Origin: Tamarix chinensis
Lineage: Eukaryota > Streptophyta > Magnoliopsida > Caryophyllales > Tamaricaceae
DNA length: 64,000 nucleotides
Assembly (NCBI GenBank): GCA_030549775.1
Contig: CM060177.1
Location: forward strand, 89,604,236-89,668,235
Direction of reading: 5' to 3'
In this document: piece by piece, positions 13,131 to 24,750 of the stretch
Position numbering within the stretch: position 1 is the first letter of the stretch
Layout: each line of letters begins with the position of its first letter
Translations under genes and position numbers: made by a program
The notes under the pieces: model-generated
Seen by the model: the letters and a program-made list of their open reading frames with translations, nothing else
What the model was told of the DNA's origin: nothing
Databases searched by the model: none

Positions 13131-14499
13131 AATATATATGCATAGTATTAAGATAGACTTAAGTGAAATACTAAGAGAGTAGCAATCACAATTTTAAGAT
13201 AGAACCAGACCTCTAGAGATGACACATCTTTATTAGAAGCTGATAAAAGCCCTCAATCACGAACACTTATACAGATCTAAAAGATATATTTTTACAATGC
13301 AAGACTATCCATATACTCTAAACCTATAACAAAAAGAAAAAAGGAAAAAAAAAACTTGACACATTGAAGGTCTAAAAAAATTATAAAACCTTAACTACCA
13401 ATAGTATTTTTGAAACCTTCAAAACATCTTAAAATTTTAAATGATTCTAATATTCGAAAAGATATAGTCACAATATCAATATCATTAAGTTTTAAACATC
13501 ATAAGACATATATTTCTATGATACAGAAGATGCATGCCTCTCAATAAGTACATTTGGGGCATATGTTAATTACGCAGTCGGATTGGACATGTATGTTTCC
13601 ATTAATGTTTATTTTCTTCACTGAATCATCGTAATATCATTAAATTAATGATAATCATTTAGTTCTTTACATTTTTCTCTTTTGGATTGGTGTGTTCTTT
13701 CAATTAATAGTTTTGTTTTATACTTATTTTAGCTTCAAATGTTAAATTATTTAAATGAACATCAAAGTGGATATATTTTGATAAAGGTGATCGATCATGA
13801 AAAGCTAACCAGTGGTGGTAATATTGATTGTGGACATATGAGGTTTCTTCTTGTAATAATGAAATGCAAACTTGAAACTTATTCATTGATTTTATTGGAT
13901 TTTCATACATCATTAACAATTGACTATAAATATCATATAATAATTTTTTATGTATATTGTTTCAAATAAAAGGTGTTAACTCACTCATTATTAGTAGTGG
14001 ATGACCTATCAAAATTCTTTTGTAGCTTGGTTGTGATTGTTGTTGGTTGATTGGTTAGTTTTTTGAATCATAATAATCCTTATGTAGAGGTGAGGTTTCT
14101 TCTTGCAATATTAATTATTAGTTTTACATTTCTATAGTTGCTAATCTAGTTTATTTTGACAAACTAACCAAGTATATTATGTCCGGTAAATAGATGGATT
14201 AATTTTTAGGTAGATGCTAATCATGATATTTTTATAATGTAATGGCATGTTGTAGTTCTTTTGTAATATATTTATATTTAAGGAAATATTTTGTTGTAAT
14301 AGACTTTTGATACAAACTATTTGTATGAATATTTAGTTGAATATATGTAGAGAGATATTTTAAAAATTATATCCATTTGTTAAAATTGATATATATACAT
14401 ACAAGTACCGGGCTTAAAAAGATTGAAATTGTTATATATATATGCACATAGGTGCAAGGTTTGAAAAGAATATTGAAATGTTAGTTATTTTCTTGACTA

Positions 14500-15024
14500 T
14501 ATAAATATGGCATTTACGACCAATTAATTTTGCCACTAATGATAAATGAATTTTAGTAGTGATGAAAAATTAGACGTGACTAGTGTAATTATTTTTTATT
14601 TGATCATAGTAGAATTTTTTTTATCATTATTGGTGTAATAATTTTTTTATTTAATTACGACAAAAAATGTGGTCGCTAATATTATTTATGACCGTGTATA
14701 TTGTTTGTTTCTATTGCTTATAGTGATGAACAATATATGTTGTCATTATTGGATATATCAACCAGCATTATTCTTTATCGTTATTGGTTATAGTAATCAA
14801 CATTATACGTTGTTGTTATTAATTTAGCAACCAAGATTATATGCGGTCATTATTACTTTAGCGGCAAAAAAATTTCAGTTGGTAGTTAAAGGCTTTAGTG
14901 AGGGAGCAATAATGACAACTGACAACCAATTATTTTTTAGGTTGTTATTAGCATTAGTGACCTAAATTTGACCATTAATGTTGAAAATTTTTTATCATTA
15001 AAACCTTGATTTTTTGCATTAGAG
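14500..15024 (+). repeat. CACTA-4 subterminal repeats and right terminus
   Basis: Clustered short motifs (GTCGCTAAT, GACCAATTA, GTTGTTATTA and complements) precede a degenerate terminus TTTTTTGCATTAGAG. In CACTA elements such repeats are transposase binding sites. No 3-bp target duplication was confirmed. Confidence 0.6.
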
Positions 15025-15106
15025 GGCAATTAAAATTAGGCATATGCAATAGTACAAGATTATTATATAGGGTTCTACCATATATACTATAAAGGAAAGT
15101 TTATTA

Positions 15107-17900
15107 TACTAGTGTATAAAGTTCACCCAAGACGATGGTTGTATATCCAAAACCATCATCTAAAGCTTACCAATAAATTTTCTTAGGGATTAAATGGCGA
15201 TTATACTCAATATTACATGATGGTTAGAAATTAAAATCACCATCTAATCACTACCCAAGTTTGTGTCTAATTATTCTTGATAAGCTTTATATGATAGTTC
15301 TAGATCAACAATTGCCATATATTACCTTATAGCCGCTGCTACTGTTTATGTTCACAGTTTTAGCACCTATAACCCATGTCATATCATTTAATACCAACAT
15401 CCACCACTACATATAAATATCTCCGTAAAAACTATTATATATACAAGCATCAACATTGTGTATTCCAACACAAAAATATTTTCATTACATCAACCACTTG
15501 GAATAATATATTTACATCAACTAAACTTATATTACTTATATTTCCACAACAACATGCATTAATTATGTATATATGCATACAAATATTCTATTGTAATAAG
15601 AAAGAAATATACCTAAATTTTAACATGACATTGATCATAAAGATGTTTCATTTTAATCGACCTTGACATATTTATATCTCATGGGCTTAGCTAGCAAGAG
15701 CTCTATAATGCAAAATTAATATGCTAATATAAAAAGAAAACAAAAAGAAATCCTTTTGGAGAACTATTTGTCTATTTCCTTTACTTCCCCCTATATCTTC
15801 ATTATAACTATTAGACATCATATGTACATGGGACCATCCAAATTTTAACAAGGAATTTTAAAAATATATGGCATTCACAAATAATATATAATTTTAATAA
15901 GACATACATTTTAAAATTTACAAAATTTACAAGATGTGAGGTCTACCCTTCTCATGTACAAAGTCTATTAAAATGGACATACAAGTAGCTTGTTGTAATG
16001 TGTTAGAATCATCAATGTTTAGAACCTAAAATCTTTTATCCCTTTTACCTTCATTTGGAAAATCTAAATATTGTGGTCAAGCATCAACCACGATATTAGC
16101 AACAGATAAGAATTGATGACAAAATACATTTACCTCCTCTACTATGTAACACTCATCAATTCATTCTTCTATCCTATTTTGGTTCCTCATATAGCCTTTT
16201 AATATTTTCATAAACCTCTTAAATGTATATATTTAATGTAAATATATTATTCCACATAATCTAACAATCTTTGACCATATAAATAGTTAAATGAATCATG
16301 ATCACACCAAAAATGGTGGAAACTAAGTCTTAAGATGACACAATGAAATCACAATCTCTCCTTGTATTGTGTAAAACCTCTTAGAGTGATGCCCCTATGA
16401 ACACAATTAAGCAAAAATCTATGATGTCTAAGATAAACAGTGTTCCAACTCTTTAATAATTGACATAAGTTTGTGTTATCATAACAAATAAGGAATTCAT
16501 AGTGGTAACCAAAATTATTAACATATGCTAGAAAGTCATTTATTGTGCAAAATGGTATGACTCTCAAATTAAATGCCTCGCTGAGATGTATATCAAATAC
16601 TTGAACTCCATCACCCCATATGTGCTTCAAATCGTCAAAGATGAGAGCCAACCAAATGTCAATATCATTATCAAATTAATTTGTACTAAATATAAGGAAA
16701 GATAATATCATCCATTCTTATTAAAGGAGATTATATATCACTAAGATAATCGACTAGTGATTACAGTTGGTATTCCCACTAAAATGTTTCATTGCATCAT
16801 AACAAAGTCCTAGACATAAATATTTAGCTTCTTACCAAAATCAAGAACTCTAATATCAATCATACTCTATTAAAGAGGATAAGCTGGGTATCTAAGATTG
16901 TGTTATCAGAAATCCTCTTTTTCCCATGTCATATAAGGTTCTTTGCACTTTCAACTTTATTAAACATATGCTAGAATATTTGTATAATTAGAATGTACCA
17001 CAATACCTTATTAAGAGCCTTAGCCATCCTATGTTATAATATTTTCCATTAAGGACATTTATCTGATGTTATATATGATAAAAATTGCAATCATTAGAAC
17101 AAGCATGATTTTTTTTTTCATATTTCAAGCCCATAGAGAAAATAATATGTTTTCCTCCATATGTCTTAAGAGGACGTACATTTTCAAATGGAAGCTTCTT
17201 TCTTAACAGACACAAGAAGATAAGTGAAGCTCTTATTACTTCTCAATTACATAGCATGTGGGTTTACAATCGCAACATAACTGTTAATATTGTATATTTA
17301 ATATAGCTATCCTACGAGGGCAACTTCAAACCACTCCCCAAATTCAAACTTTTCCATTACAATCTCTAATATTTTCTTGTACAATACTATTTTTCAAATA
17401 TTCCTTGTAAGCAAAGAGAACATCTTTGAAATCATCTCGGTTAACCCTACTAGGTTGGACACATATTGACTCTCTGTGACATATCCATTTAGTGTAACTT
17501 ATATTAATTATGTAGAGAAAAAGATGATCTCGTATTTCATTAACCCCTTTCATGTTAGTGCTACCAAAATTTATAGACAAAAAAAAAATATATTCAGAAA
17601 GGATCTATGATATGTTAAACCACAAACCTAAGAAAGTCCTCAACAATATCTATATACGTTTTACACAACCTACTAAAGTATACACATGAATGATCCATCA
17701 TGAGAGTATATAATAAAAATAAAATTGAGAAAATTATTTAGGAAGAAAAATAACGACCAAGTGTATATATTATAGTAGCTAGTATATTGATAGTTAAATA
17801 TTCACATTGAAAAAATCTATAACACCTAAATATTACAATTACAACTACAATAATGATATGTAAAACACATTACCCAAAAAATTCGGCAACACGTTCCATT
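15107..17900 (-). mobile_element. CACTA-2, internally deleted CACTA element
   Basis: The left end is a mutated terminus TACTAGTGTATAAAG (15107), followed at 15130-15330 by subterminal repeats built on GATGGTT and AACCATCATCTAA. The transposase remnant at 15960-17701 is on the minus strand, so this left end is the 3' end of the element. Bases 15340-15950 are AT-rich with no recognised domain. The second CACTA gene is absent. The right end was not identified and 17900 is an estimate. Its subterminal motif differs from those of CACTA-1/3 and CACTA-4, so at least three CACTA families are present. Confidence 0.65.
15960..17701 (-). pseudogene. CACTA-2 transposase (Tnp2) pseudogene, deleted
   Basis: The likely start is ATG at 17698 or 17701 (MDHSCVYFSRL), giving the transposase-associated domain, with IRDHLFLYIINISYTKWICH at about 17460-17545. 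Core fragments follow: NKSFTYLLVSVKKEAS (about 17200), GLCYDAMKHFSGNTNCNH (about 16790) and FDDLKHIWGDGVQVFD (about 16610). A stretch corresponding to KGYKACPICGDNT survives as YHYEFLICYDNTN (about 16480), then YLRHHRFLL (about 16420). The frame then jumps directly to a DUF4218-like stretch, LSFHHFWCDHDSFNYLYGQR (about 16310), so the region between them is deleted. It has many stops and is non-functional. Confidence 0.72.
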
Positions 17901-18574
17901 TGAAGTACTAAAGGAATGGGAAAAACTCAACAATATCTAGATAACAATTACAAAATGTAAGAAGAAAACTCACAATACTAAGATAATAATGATGGGGAAG
18001 AAAGAGAATAAGAATAATGATGGGGACAAATGGTGAAGACGAAGACAAATGAAATTTGATACCATAATAATGGTAGGAGAAGCAGTTTATTTTTTATTAA
18101 ACTCTCTCCCTCTCTTAGGGATGGCAACAGAGCATGTCGAGGATGGAGACCCCATCCCTCAACCAGATAAGAAAAATAATTCCTGAACCAAACCTGATCC
18201 CTAATTTTTTTTATCGGGTATTCCATGATCCAATCCTCGCGGGGATCAAATCCCCATACCCAAATTTATCCTAGATCTATTTCCCATCCACAATTTATTA
18301 CCTAACTTTGAAACCCGACCCGATCCCTAAAACCTGATTTTGTTCCCGATCCCATCCCCGATCCTCAAGCCTTTTTTTTATATTATACTTTTAATTTATA
18401 TACTATAAAAAATTATATGTATTATATATATATATATAGGGTGAGGTTCACATGCAAACTTTTATTAATATACAAACATAAGAACCAATCTCAACCATTA
18501 GATCAAAATTAAATCAACATTCAAGATTTTATTAATACCAAGCCAAAAAACTAACCCAAACCTATATCCAAACC

Positions 18575-19880
18575 TCTAAACCCTAAACACTAAATACCCT
18601 AAACCCTAAACCCTAAGCCCTAAACCCTAAACCCTCTAAACCCTAAACTAGAAGCCCTAAACCCTCTAAACCCTAAACCCTAAACCCTCTAAACCCCTAA
18701 ACCCTAAACCCTCTAAACCCTAAACCATAAACCCTCTAACCCTCAAACCCTAAACCCTCTAAACCCTCTCAACCCTAAAGCCTAAACCCTCTAAACCCCT
18801 AAACCCTAAACCCTCTAAACCCTAAACCATAAACCCTCTAACCCTCAAACCCTAAACCCTCTAAACCCTAAACCCTAAACCAAATACACCTCTAAACCCT
18901 AAACCCTATAAACCTCTAAACCCTAAACCCTAAACCCTCTAACCCCTAAACCCTACACCCTAAACTCTCTAAACCCTAAACCCTAAACCCTAACCCATAA
19001 GCCCTCTAAACCCTAAACACTAAACCCTAAACCCTATAAACCCTAAACCCTCTAAATGCTAAACCCTAAACCCTATAAACCTCTAAACCCTAAACCTAAC
19101 CATAAACGCTCTAAACCCTAAACCCTCTAAACCCTAAACCATAAACCCTAAACCATAAACCCTAAACCCAAAACCCTAAACCTAAAACCCTAAACCATAT
19201 AAACCCTAAACCCTAAACCCTCTAAACCCTCGAAACCCTAAACCCTCTAAACCCTAAGCCCTAAACCCTACAATCCTCTAAACCTTAAACCCTAAACCCT
19301 AAACCCTAACCCCTAACCCCTCTAAACCCTAAACCCTCTAAACCCTAAACCCTAAACCCTCTAAACCCTAAACCCTCTAAAGCTTAAACCCTAACCCTAC
19401 ACCCTACACCCTCTAAACCCTAAACCCTAAACACTAAACCCCTAAACCCTAAACCATCTAAACCCTAAACCCTCTAAACCCTAAACCCTAAACCCTAAAT
19501 CGTAAAGCCTCTAAACCATAAACCCTAAACCCTAAACCCTCTAAACCCCTAAACCCTAACCCCTCTAAACCCTAAACCCTAAACCCTCTAAACCCTAAAC
19601 CCTAAACCCTATAAACCCCTAAACACTCTAAACCCTAAACCCTCTAAACCCTAAACCCTATAAACCTCTAAACCATAAACCCTAAACCCTAAACCCTCTA
19701 AACCCTAAACCATAAACCCACTAAACCCTAAACCCTAAACCCTAAACCCTCTACACCCTAAACCCTAAACCCTAAACCCTCTAAACCCTAAACCCTAAAC
19801 GCTAAACCCTCTAACCCCTAAACCATAAACCCCAAACCCCACACCCCGAACCCTATAAACCCGAAACCATGTAAACCATA
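18575..19880 (+). repeat. Interstitial telomere-like array, (CCCTAAA)n with CCCTCTAAA variants
   Basis: About 1.3 kb of tandem CCCTAAA, the C-strand of the plant telomere repeat, all in one orientation. A 9-base variant CCCTCTAAA recurs very often, commonly after one to three normal units, and scattered CCATAAA, CCCTATAAA and AACACTAAA variants occur. The regular mixture suggests amplification of a mixed unit rather than a recent telomere fusion. It lies wholly inside the TIR element at 18439-21226. Confidence 0.95.
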
Positions 19881-20600
19881 AACATACTAATCAAATATAC
19901 ATTCATTTAGTTATACAGTATGAGAAGGAAAATAATCTTCCATGATTCAAAATTTGACAATTTCTTAAATTAAACCTTATACAAGTTTGGAAATAAACCT
20001 TACACTATCATCTAAACTACAACAAAAAGCATAAATGACCAATACCTTCATGAAGTTGAATTAAAATTTACATCCAACTCCGGTCTTTCATGCCAAAATC
20101 TGTCATCCAAATATAAAAAATTAATAGAGCTAAAACCATACAAGTCTCACACAGAGCATAGACAAGACAGGACTGACGGGAACAAATACAACACAACATA
20201 ATACTAATACCAAGGGAGTAGAGAGCACGCGACCATTTTTGTGAACCTTAATTCGGATAAAGATGCTGGACCACCTCCTCCCTCACATTTCATTACATAC
20301 GACCAGCTGCCTACCCACCTACCTGCCTTCCGATCATCAACCGTGATATCATCATCCAAATTGGCTTACTAATACCCCTCTCATCCAAACGTTGATAGAA
20401 AAAAAAAATTAACTTTATTGTTGATGACATTCGCATAAGAAAGAGGAACAAAAAAAATAGAGAAAAAAGAATTTAATCCTAAGGCAACATCTACATCAGT
20501 GAGAGGAACAACCAAATCAAACTCAAGGAAAAACACAATACTCAATTTCGTGATAATTATGAAAATGCCAATTGACCCTCCGACCATAAACACAGAACAA
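19881..20600. other. Unassigned stretch inside nested TIR element
   Basis: Between the telomere-like array and the GC-richer segment. No domain recognised. The short open frames present are not family-like. It could be captured host DNA. Confidence 0.4.
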
Positions 20601-20625
20601 AAAATCGAATACCTCTGTCCTCCTG

Positions 20626-20775
20626 CTCAGGTCGCGATGCCGCCGCTTCTCCTTGTCCCCTTTGTGGTAGTGTAGTGGCGGTTGAAGAATGGAGGAGCTC
20701 TACTCAGGTTGCGATGCCACCGCTTCGATTGTCTCATGTGTGGCAGTGTAGTGGCAGTTGAAGAATGGAGGAGCT
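20626..20775. repeat. Direct tandem repeat, two copies of about 74 bp
   Basis: Copies at 20626-20699 and 20703-20775, each starting CTCAGGTYGCGATGCC and ending GAAGAATGGAGGAGCT, with several substitutions between them. They lie in the GC-richer part of the nested element. No function inferred. Confidence 0.85.
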
Positions 20776-21223
20776 AAGGTCTGGTCAAAGAGAACAGCGG
20801 CTGAGCTCGTCTGCTGGTGTACGAAGCTCGTCGGATTAGAGAAGGAGTGGAAATTGAGGGAGGTCGAGTACTTCGCTCGATTTGTCAATAGATGGGAGGA
20901 GCAGGTCGATGGAGAGATGGAGAAGCAGAAATGGCAAGGGGGAGCTAGAGAAACGGGTGCGATGGAGAGGGAGAGAGTTGCGATGGAGGGAGCAAGGTGC
21001 GATGGAGGGAGAGAGTTACGATGGAGAGAGAGAGAAGCGCGATGGGGTCTGGGGGTCGGGGCCAGCTTGCAAGATGGAAACAGAATGGGGCGGGGCAGAG
21101 GCTCGGCAAAGAAGGCGTGTTTTTATCCTACATATATTTATGGCCGTTGGATCTAATTTAGATCCAATGGCTAGTAATTGTTCCTACGTTTGTACAGATT
21201 TAGAGGTACGCACATGATCGAGC

Positions 21224-21260
<37 letters not shown>

Positions 21261-21402
21261 GAAAAATATATAAAAAATATTCGATGTGGGTTTGGGGATG
21301 GGGACTCTAAACCCATCCCCGCTCATCCCTAATAAAATCCTCAAACCCAAATTTAAAATCCCCAATGGAACCCTAAACCCATAGGAAAAATTGGCATCCC
21401 TA

Positions 21403-21472
<70 letters not shown>
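21403..21472. repeat. (CT)n(TA)n compound microsatellite
   Basis: CT repeats continue from the right duplication of the hAT-like element and then change to TA repeats. The same compound order is found at 55211-55277. Confidence 0.95.
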
Positions 21473-21474
<2 letters not shown>

Positions 21475-21929
21475 AGACTCGAGTACTGATGTGACTGAGA
21501 ACATCAATTAGATGTAAAGTGGGATAACACAAAAAATTGGAGGAGGCATAGCTGGATGTTAAAGCTATCATCTCTAACATTAAAAAAAAATAAACCTTAA
21601 TATGATATAAATGAAAATGTTATCCTAAAATGGTTTTCTATACCTTTCTCCTTTACCACTTGATAATCGACAAAGTTTATGTTCTTCTAACAATCATCTA
21701 CACCTTCTCCCTTTATTGATCGTGCTTCTTTTCTCATTGAAGAGGTTATATATGATTATATTTGTTAAAACAACTATATATAAGTCATCATCTATTTTTT
21801 TCCAAGTGTAAATGACAATTATATATAAACCTAAGATTACTAGATATATCATGAAGCTTTGAGTATTGGCTTTGATCTTAAGCACAATTGTTTCTTTCCT
21901 CATGCTTTAAATATTTCATATATGTAATT
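21473..21929. other. Unassigned flank left of Copia-C
   Basis: AT-rich, no recognised domain. A 69-codon minus-strand open frame at 21694-21903 is not family-like. This is DNA outside the left end of Copia-C. Confidence 0.4.
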
Positions 21930-22286
21930 TGTTATGAAATTACATCTGTGATGTTGAAAATTTGAGGAAACAAAAAAATATAAGATGAAGAACAATATCC
22001 ATTGTTGAGAAAATAACAAGACCTACAAAGAAGAATTCAATATGAATTCTCTCTCATAAAATTCTCTCAAATGATTTGAATCCTCTATATGTCTTTGTTA
22101 ATTACTTTGAAATGAGAATGAGCTACAAAATTCTACATATACGTAGGTGCATGTTTCCTAAAAAAATATTAGGTTATTATTATTCACCATATTAAGCCAT
22201 TAAAGTTTATTTCTAAAAAAATTTGTTATTTACTTATTTAATTTTAAATCATATACTAATTTCGTATCTTGATTTCAAGCCATACA
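21930..22286 (-). repeat. Copia-C 3' LTR
   Basis: On the minus strand this ends CATCACAGATGTAATTTCATAACA, matching the end of the other LTR at 55021 (CATCTTAGATGTATTTTCATAACA). It is preceded by a polypurine-like CCAAGGTAGAGATTTAT (22287-22303) and seems to start TGTATGGCTTGAAATC. Length of about 357 bp is normal for copia. The start is judged from the purine tract, and the two LTRs are hard to align beyond their ends. Confidence 0.6.
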
Positions 22287-22599
22287 TAATAAATCTCTAC
22301 CTTGGATTTAAATGTCAAATCTTCATTGATTAGATTTTGTTAATGTCCCTTCACCATATACAAGTGCCAAAATGAATATGTATATGCTAACTAAGCTTAG
22401 AAAATGTTTAAATTTTATTTATGCAAGATACTTTGTCATCATATACGTTAAATTATCAAAAGTAGCATTATTCTCTACAACCATATCAATTCATATTGTA
22501 AACTCGTGAATGCAATGCATTCTAACATTATATGCTTTCGTATATTTTGTTCTTAACTAATTGAATTCAACTTTTACTATATCAAACCAAAAAAAAAAT

Positions 22600-24750
22600 C
22601 CTTTTCATTTATACTAAGGGTGCGAATAAAACCTTTAAGCCACAAATCTTCTTTCGCTACTTTTATACTACCATATACTCAACCTCCTTTTTCTTATAAG
22701 GTAATAGTAGACTAAAAGACTGCACACCAGTTGATAGCACTATCTCTTAGAGTGAAAATATAACTAATCAAAAACCTTCTTCGGTTATGATCATCTACAA
22801 AGTGTAAGTCTCAAAAACTAGTATCATGGCTAGTAAATAAGTTTCATGTTTTCTAAAGACCAAATCCATGCAAATTAAACCTCTTATATATCTAAGAATA
22901 CATTTCATATCTTACCACTTAACCTTCCTAGATTTACCTATATAATGACTAATAACACTCATTGTGTGTGAAATATCTGGTATTCTAAAAACCATAACAT
23001 ACATTAGACTTCCACCTGTACAAGAGTAAGGTACTTTAGAAATAAATTCATCCTCATTCTTTGTCTATAGTGACAACTTTGTATATATCTTTAAAATGAG
23101 CTACAATAGGAGTACCAACTAGCTTTATATCTTACATTCCAAAACTCTTTACAACTCTCTTTGTGCATTTCTTTTTCAATAAGAAAAACCTTCTAACATT
23201 CGAATCTTATATGATATCCATATCATGAATCTTCTTTGCAGGCCCAAATATTTCATTTCAAACTCACTACTTAGCTAATGCTTCACCTTATTGATCTCAC
23301 TTGTAGGCTTACACGCAATTATCATGCCATCAATATATATAAGCAAATTTATATAGGAATAATTATCATACTCACTCTTTTTATACCCCCATACGAGTGA
23401 GAAACAAGTTAAATCAATTATACCACTATCTTTATAATTGCTTCAAACTATATAATGACTTCTTGAGTGAACAAATATGATTCTCTTCATGAGATATAAC
23501 AAATATTTATATTTATTTGATTTAGGTAATTTTCTCCAAATCACTATAGAGAGGATTTGTTTTTTCACATCTAATTGCCCAAATTCTAAGTCATATAGAG
23601 ACACCAAGGTGAGTAACACACATATAGAACTATGTTTTATAACTGGAGGAAATGCTTTAGTCAAGTTAAATTCCTCTCTTTGGGTAATTCCCTTTAATAA
23701 GTGCACTTAATTAAACATCATTCCATCGTTCTTCTTAAATAACAACTTATAATCCATAATCTTCTAATTTATTGGCTTCACAAAAAGCTCCTAAGTCTAA
23801 TTCTTGTAGAGGGATTCAAGTTCTTCTTTCATAGAATTAATCCACTAAGGTGCCTCATCACAAGTAACTACCTCACAAAAAAAAACTAGTTCTTATTTGT
23901 CTATGCTCTCTACCATAGTGAGTGCAAAATCAAAAAAATCAATATGCCATAGTCGTGGTTCTTTTTTGTCTTATTATCATATCTCTAGCTAAGATATACC
24001 CATTCTCTATTGATGTAATATCTTCATTTTTATCCTTTAGTTACTTCTCAATAATTTCAATATCAAGATCTAAATTTTTACTAGCACCATTAACCTTGAT
24101 TTGATTATCAAGTCCTTGTGATCTTAGGTTAAGTATTAACTTCTCATACAAAGTTACATTCATATCGATTAGTAGCTTCAATTCCTTAGGGTCCCATAGC
24201 TTTTATCATTTGAAACCATCTTCATAAACAAAAAAGTATCCATTACTTGGTTCTTGGTTCTAGATTTGCCTTATTAATATGAGCATAAGCCATAAATCCA
24301 AATGTGTGACAAAATTGAGTAATTTGTAGTTGAGATTTTCTATATCTCCCTTGGTGTCATTCAATCTATAGCCCTCCAAAAACATATATTCACCAAATAA
24401 TATGTAGCACTAACTACCTCTACCGAAAACTATTTGGATAATACTGCATTAGAGAGAATGCATCAAGCTCTCTCATGTAGTACTTTATTCATTCATCCTG
24501 GAACACCAATTGTTATAGTGTATACCTAACTATTTTATAATAAGAAATACCTTCATTAGCATAAAATTATTTAAAATCATTACTAAAAATTCTAACACAT
24601 TATCAACATTAATCCACCTGAAATTATTCTCTATCTACATCTCCATGTGTTTTTTTCCATTGTGAAACTTGAGAAATGCATCACTCTTTTATCTCAAGAC
24701 ATAAATCTATATTTTCTAGTGAATAATCATCAATGAAATTCAATATGTAT
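22600..24750 (-). pseudogene. Copia-C pol, integrase core to RNase H, broken
   Basis: Reads leftward through the second half of a Ty1/copia polyprotein. Integrase core: LNFIDDYS at the 24750 end, then KSDAF. Integrase C-terminal linker: FCHTFGFMAYAHIN (about 24290) and GYFFVYEDGFKW (about 24220). Reverse transcriptase: WINSMKEELESLYKN (about 23830), LLKGITQREEFNLTKAFPP and VIKHSSICVLLTLVSLYDLE (23580-23700), then the active-site region LLIYIDGMIIA (about 23330, where the family has YVDDM, so one Asp is Gly). After it come SSEFEMKYLGLQ (23260), PDISH (22970) and ILRYIRGLI (22890). RNase H is weak near 22650-22850. Many stops. It continues at 45359 after the 20.6 kb insertion. Confidence 0.85.

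Larger units (their letters stand above)
12900..15024 (+). mobile_element. CACTA-4, 3' portion of a plus-strand CACTA element
   Basis: Joins the Tnp2 fragment at 12950-13130 to a subterminal repeat region at 14500-15024. That region repeats variants of GACCAATTA, TGGTCGCTAATATTA and TTGTCATTATTGG in both orientations, as CACTA ends do. It closes with CCTTGATTTTTTGCATTAGAG, a decayed form of the usual end TTTTTTCTTGTAGTG (TAGTG changed to TAGAG, 15020-15024). The 5' part is missing or unrecognised. Between 13130 and 14500 I see only AT-rich sequence with no clear domains. Linking fragment and end as one element is an inference from strand and order. Confidence 0.55.
18439..21226. mobile_element. 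Nested TIR element in (TA)n, carrying a telomere-like array
   Basis: Bounded on both sides by TA microsatellites (18423-18438 and 21227-21256). The ends are long imperfect inverted repeats. On the left, ACAAACATAAGAAC then CCATTAGATCAAAATTAAATC (18470-18526); the reverse complement of the right end reads ACAAACGTAGGAAC then CCATTGGATCTAAATTAGATC (21148-21200). Insertion in TA repeats with no obvious transposase recalls Micron or TA-flanked elements of plants, but the superfamily is unresolved. Contents are the telomere-like array (18575-19880), an unassigned stretch (19880-20600), and a more GC-rich segment (20600-21130) with a direct repeat. Longest open frames there are purine-rich and not recognised. 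Confidence 0.6.
18116..21402. mobile_element. hAT-like non-autonomous element with 12-bp TIRs, carrying a nested element
   Basis: Perfect 12-bp terminal inverted repeats, TAGGGATGGCAA at 18116-18127 and TTGGCATCCCTA at 21391-21402. They are flanked by near-identical 8-bp duplications, CCCTCTCT (18108-18115) and CTCTCTCT (21403-21410). TIR type and 8-bp duplication fit the hAT superfamily. Subterminal DNA on both sides repeats CCCCATCCC, GATCCC and CCCGACCCG motifs, as in small plant hAT elements. No hAT transposase is seen. Removing the nested element (18439-21226) leaves about 500 bp, the size of a MITE. The right duplication merges into a CT microsatellite, which weakens it as independent evidence. 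Confidence 0.72.

Noticed and set aside
18575..19880. True chromosome end
   Set aside because: The array is interstitial, degenerate, flanked on both sides by transposon inverted repeats and followed by over 40 kb of sequence.
20758..21217. Overlapping open frames (132 and 111 codons) rich in Arg, Glu and Trp
   Set aside because: Purine-rich repetitive DNA (GATGGAGAG words) inside the nested TIR element; two frames are open together and no family is recognised.
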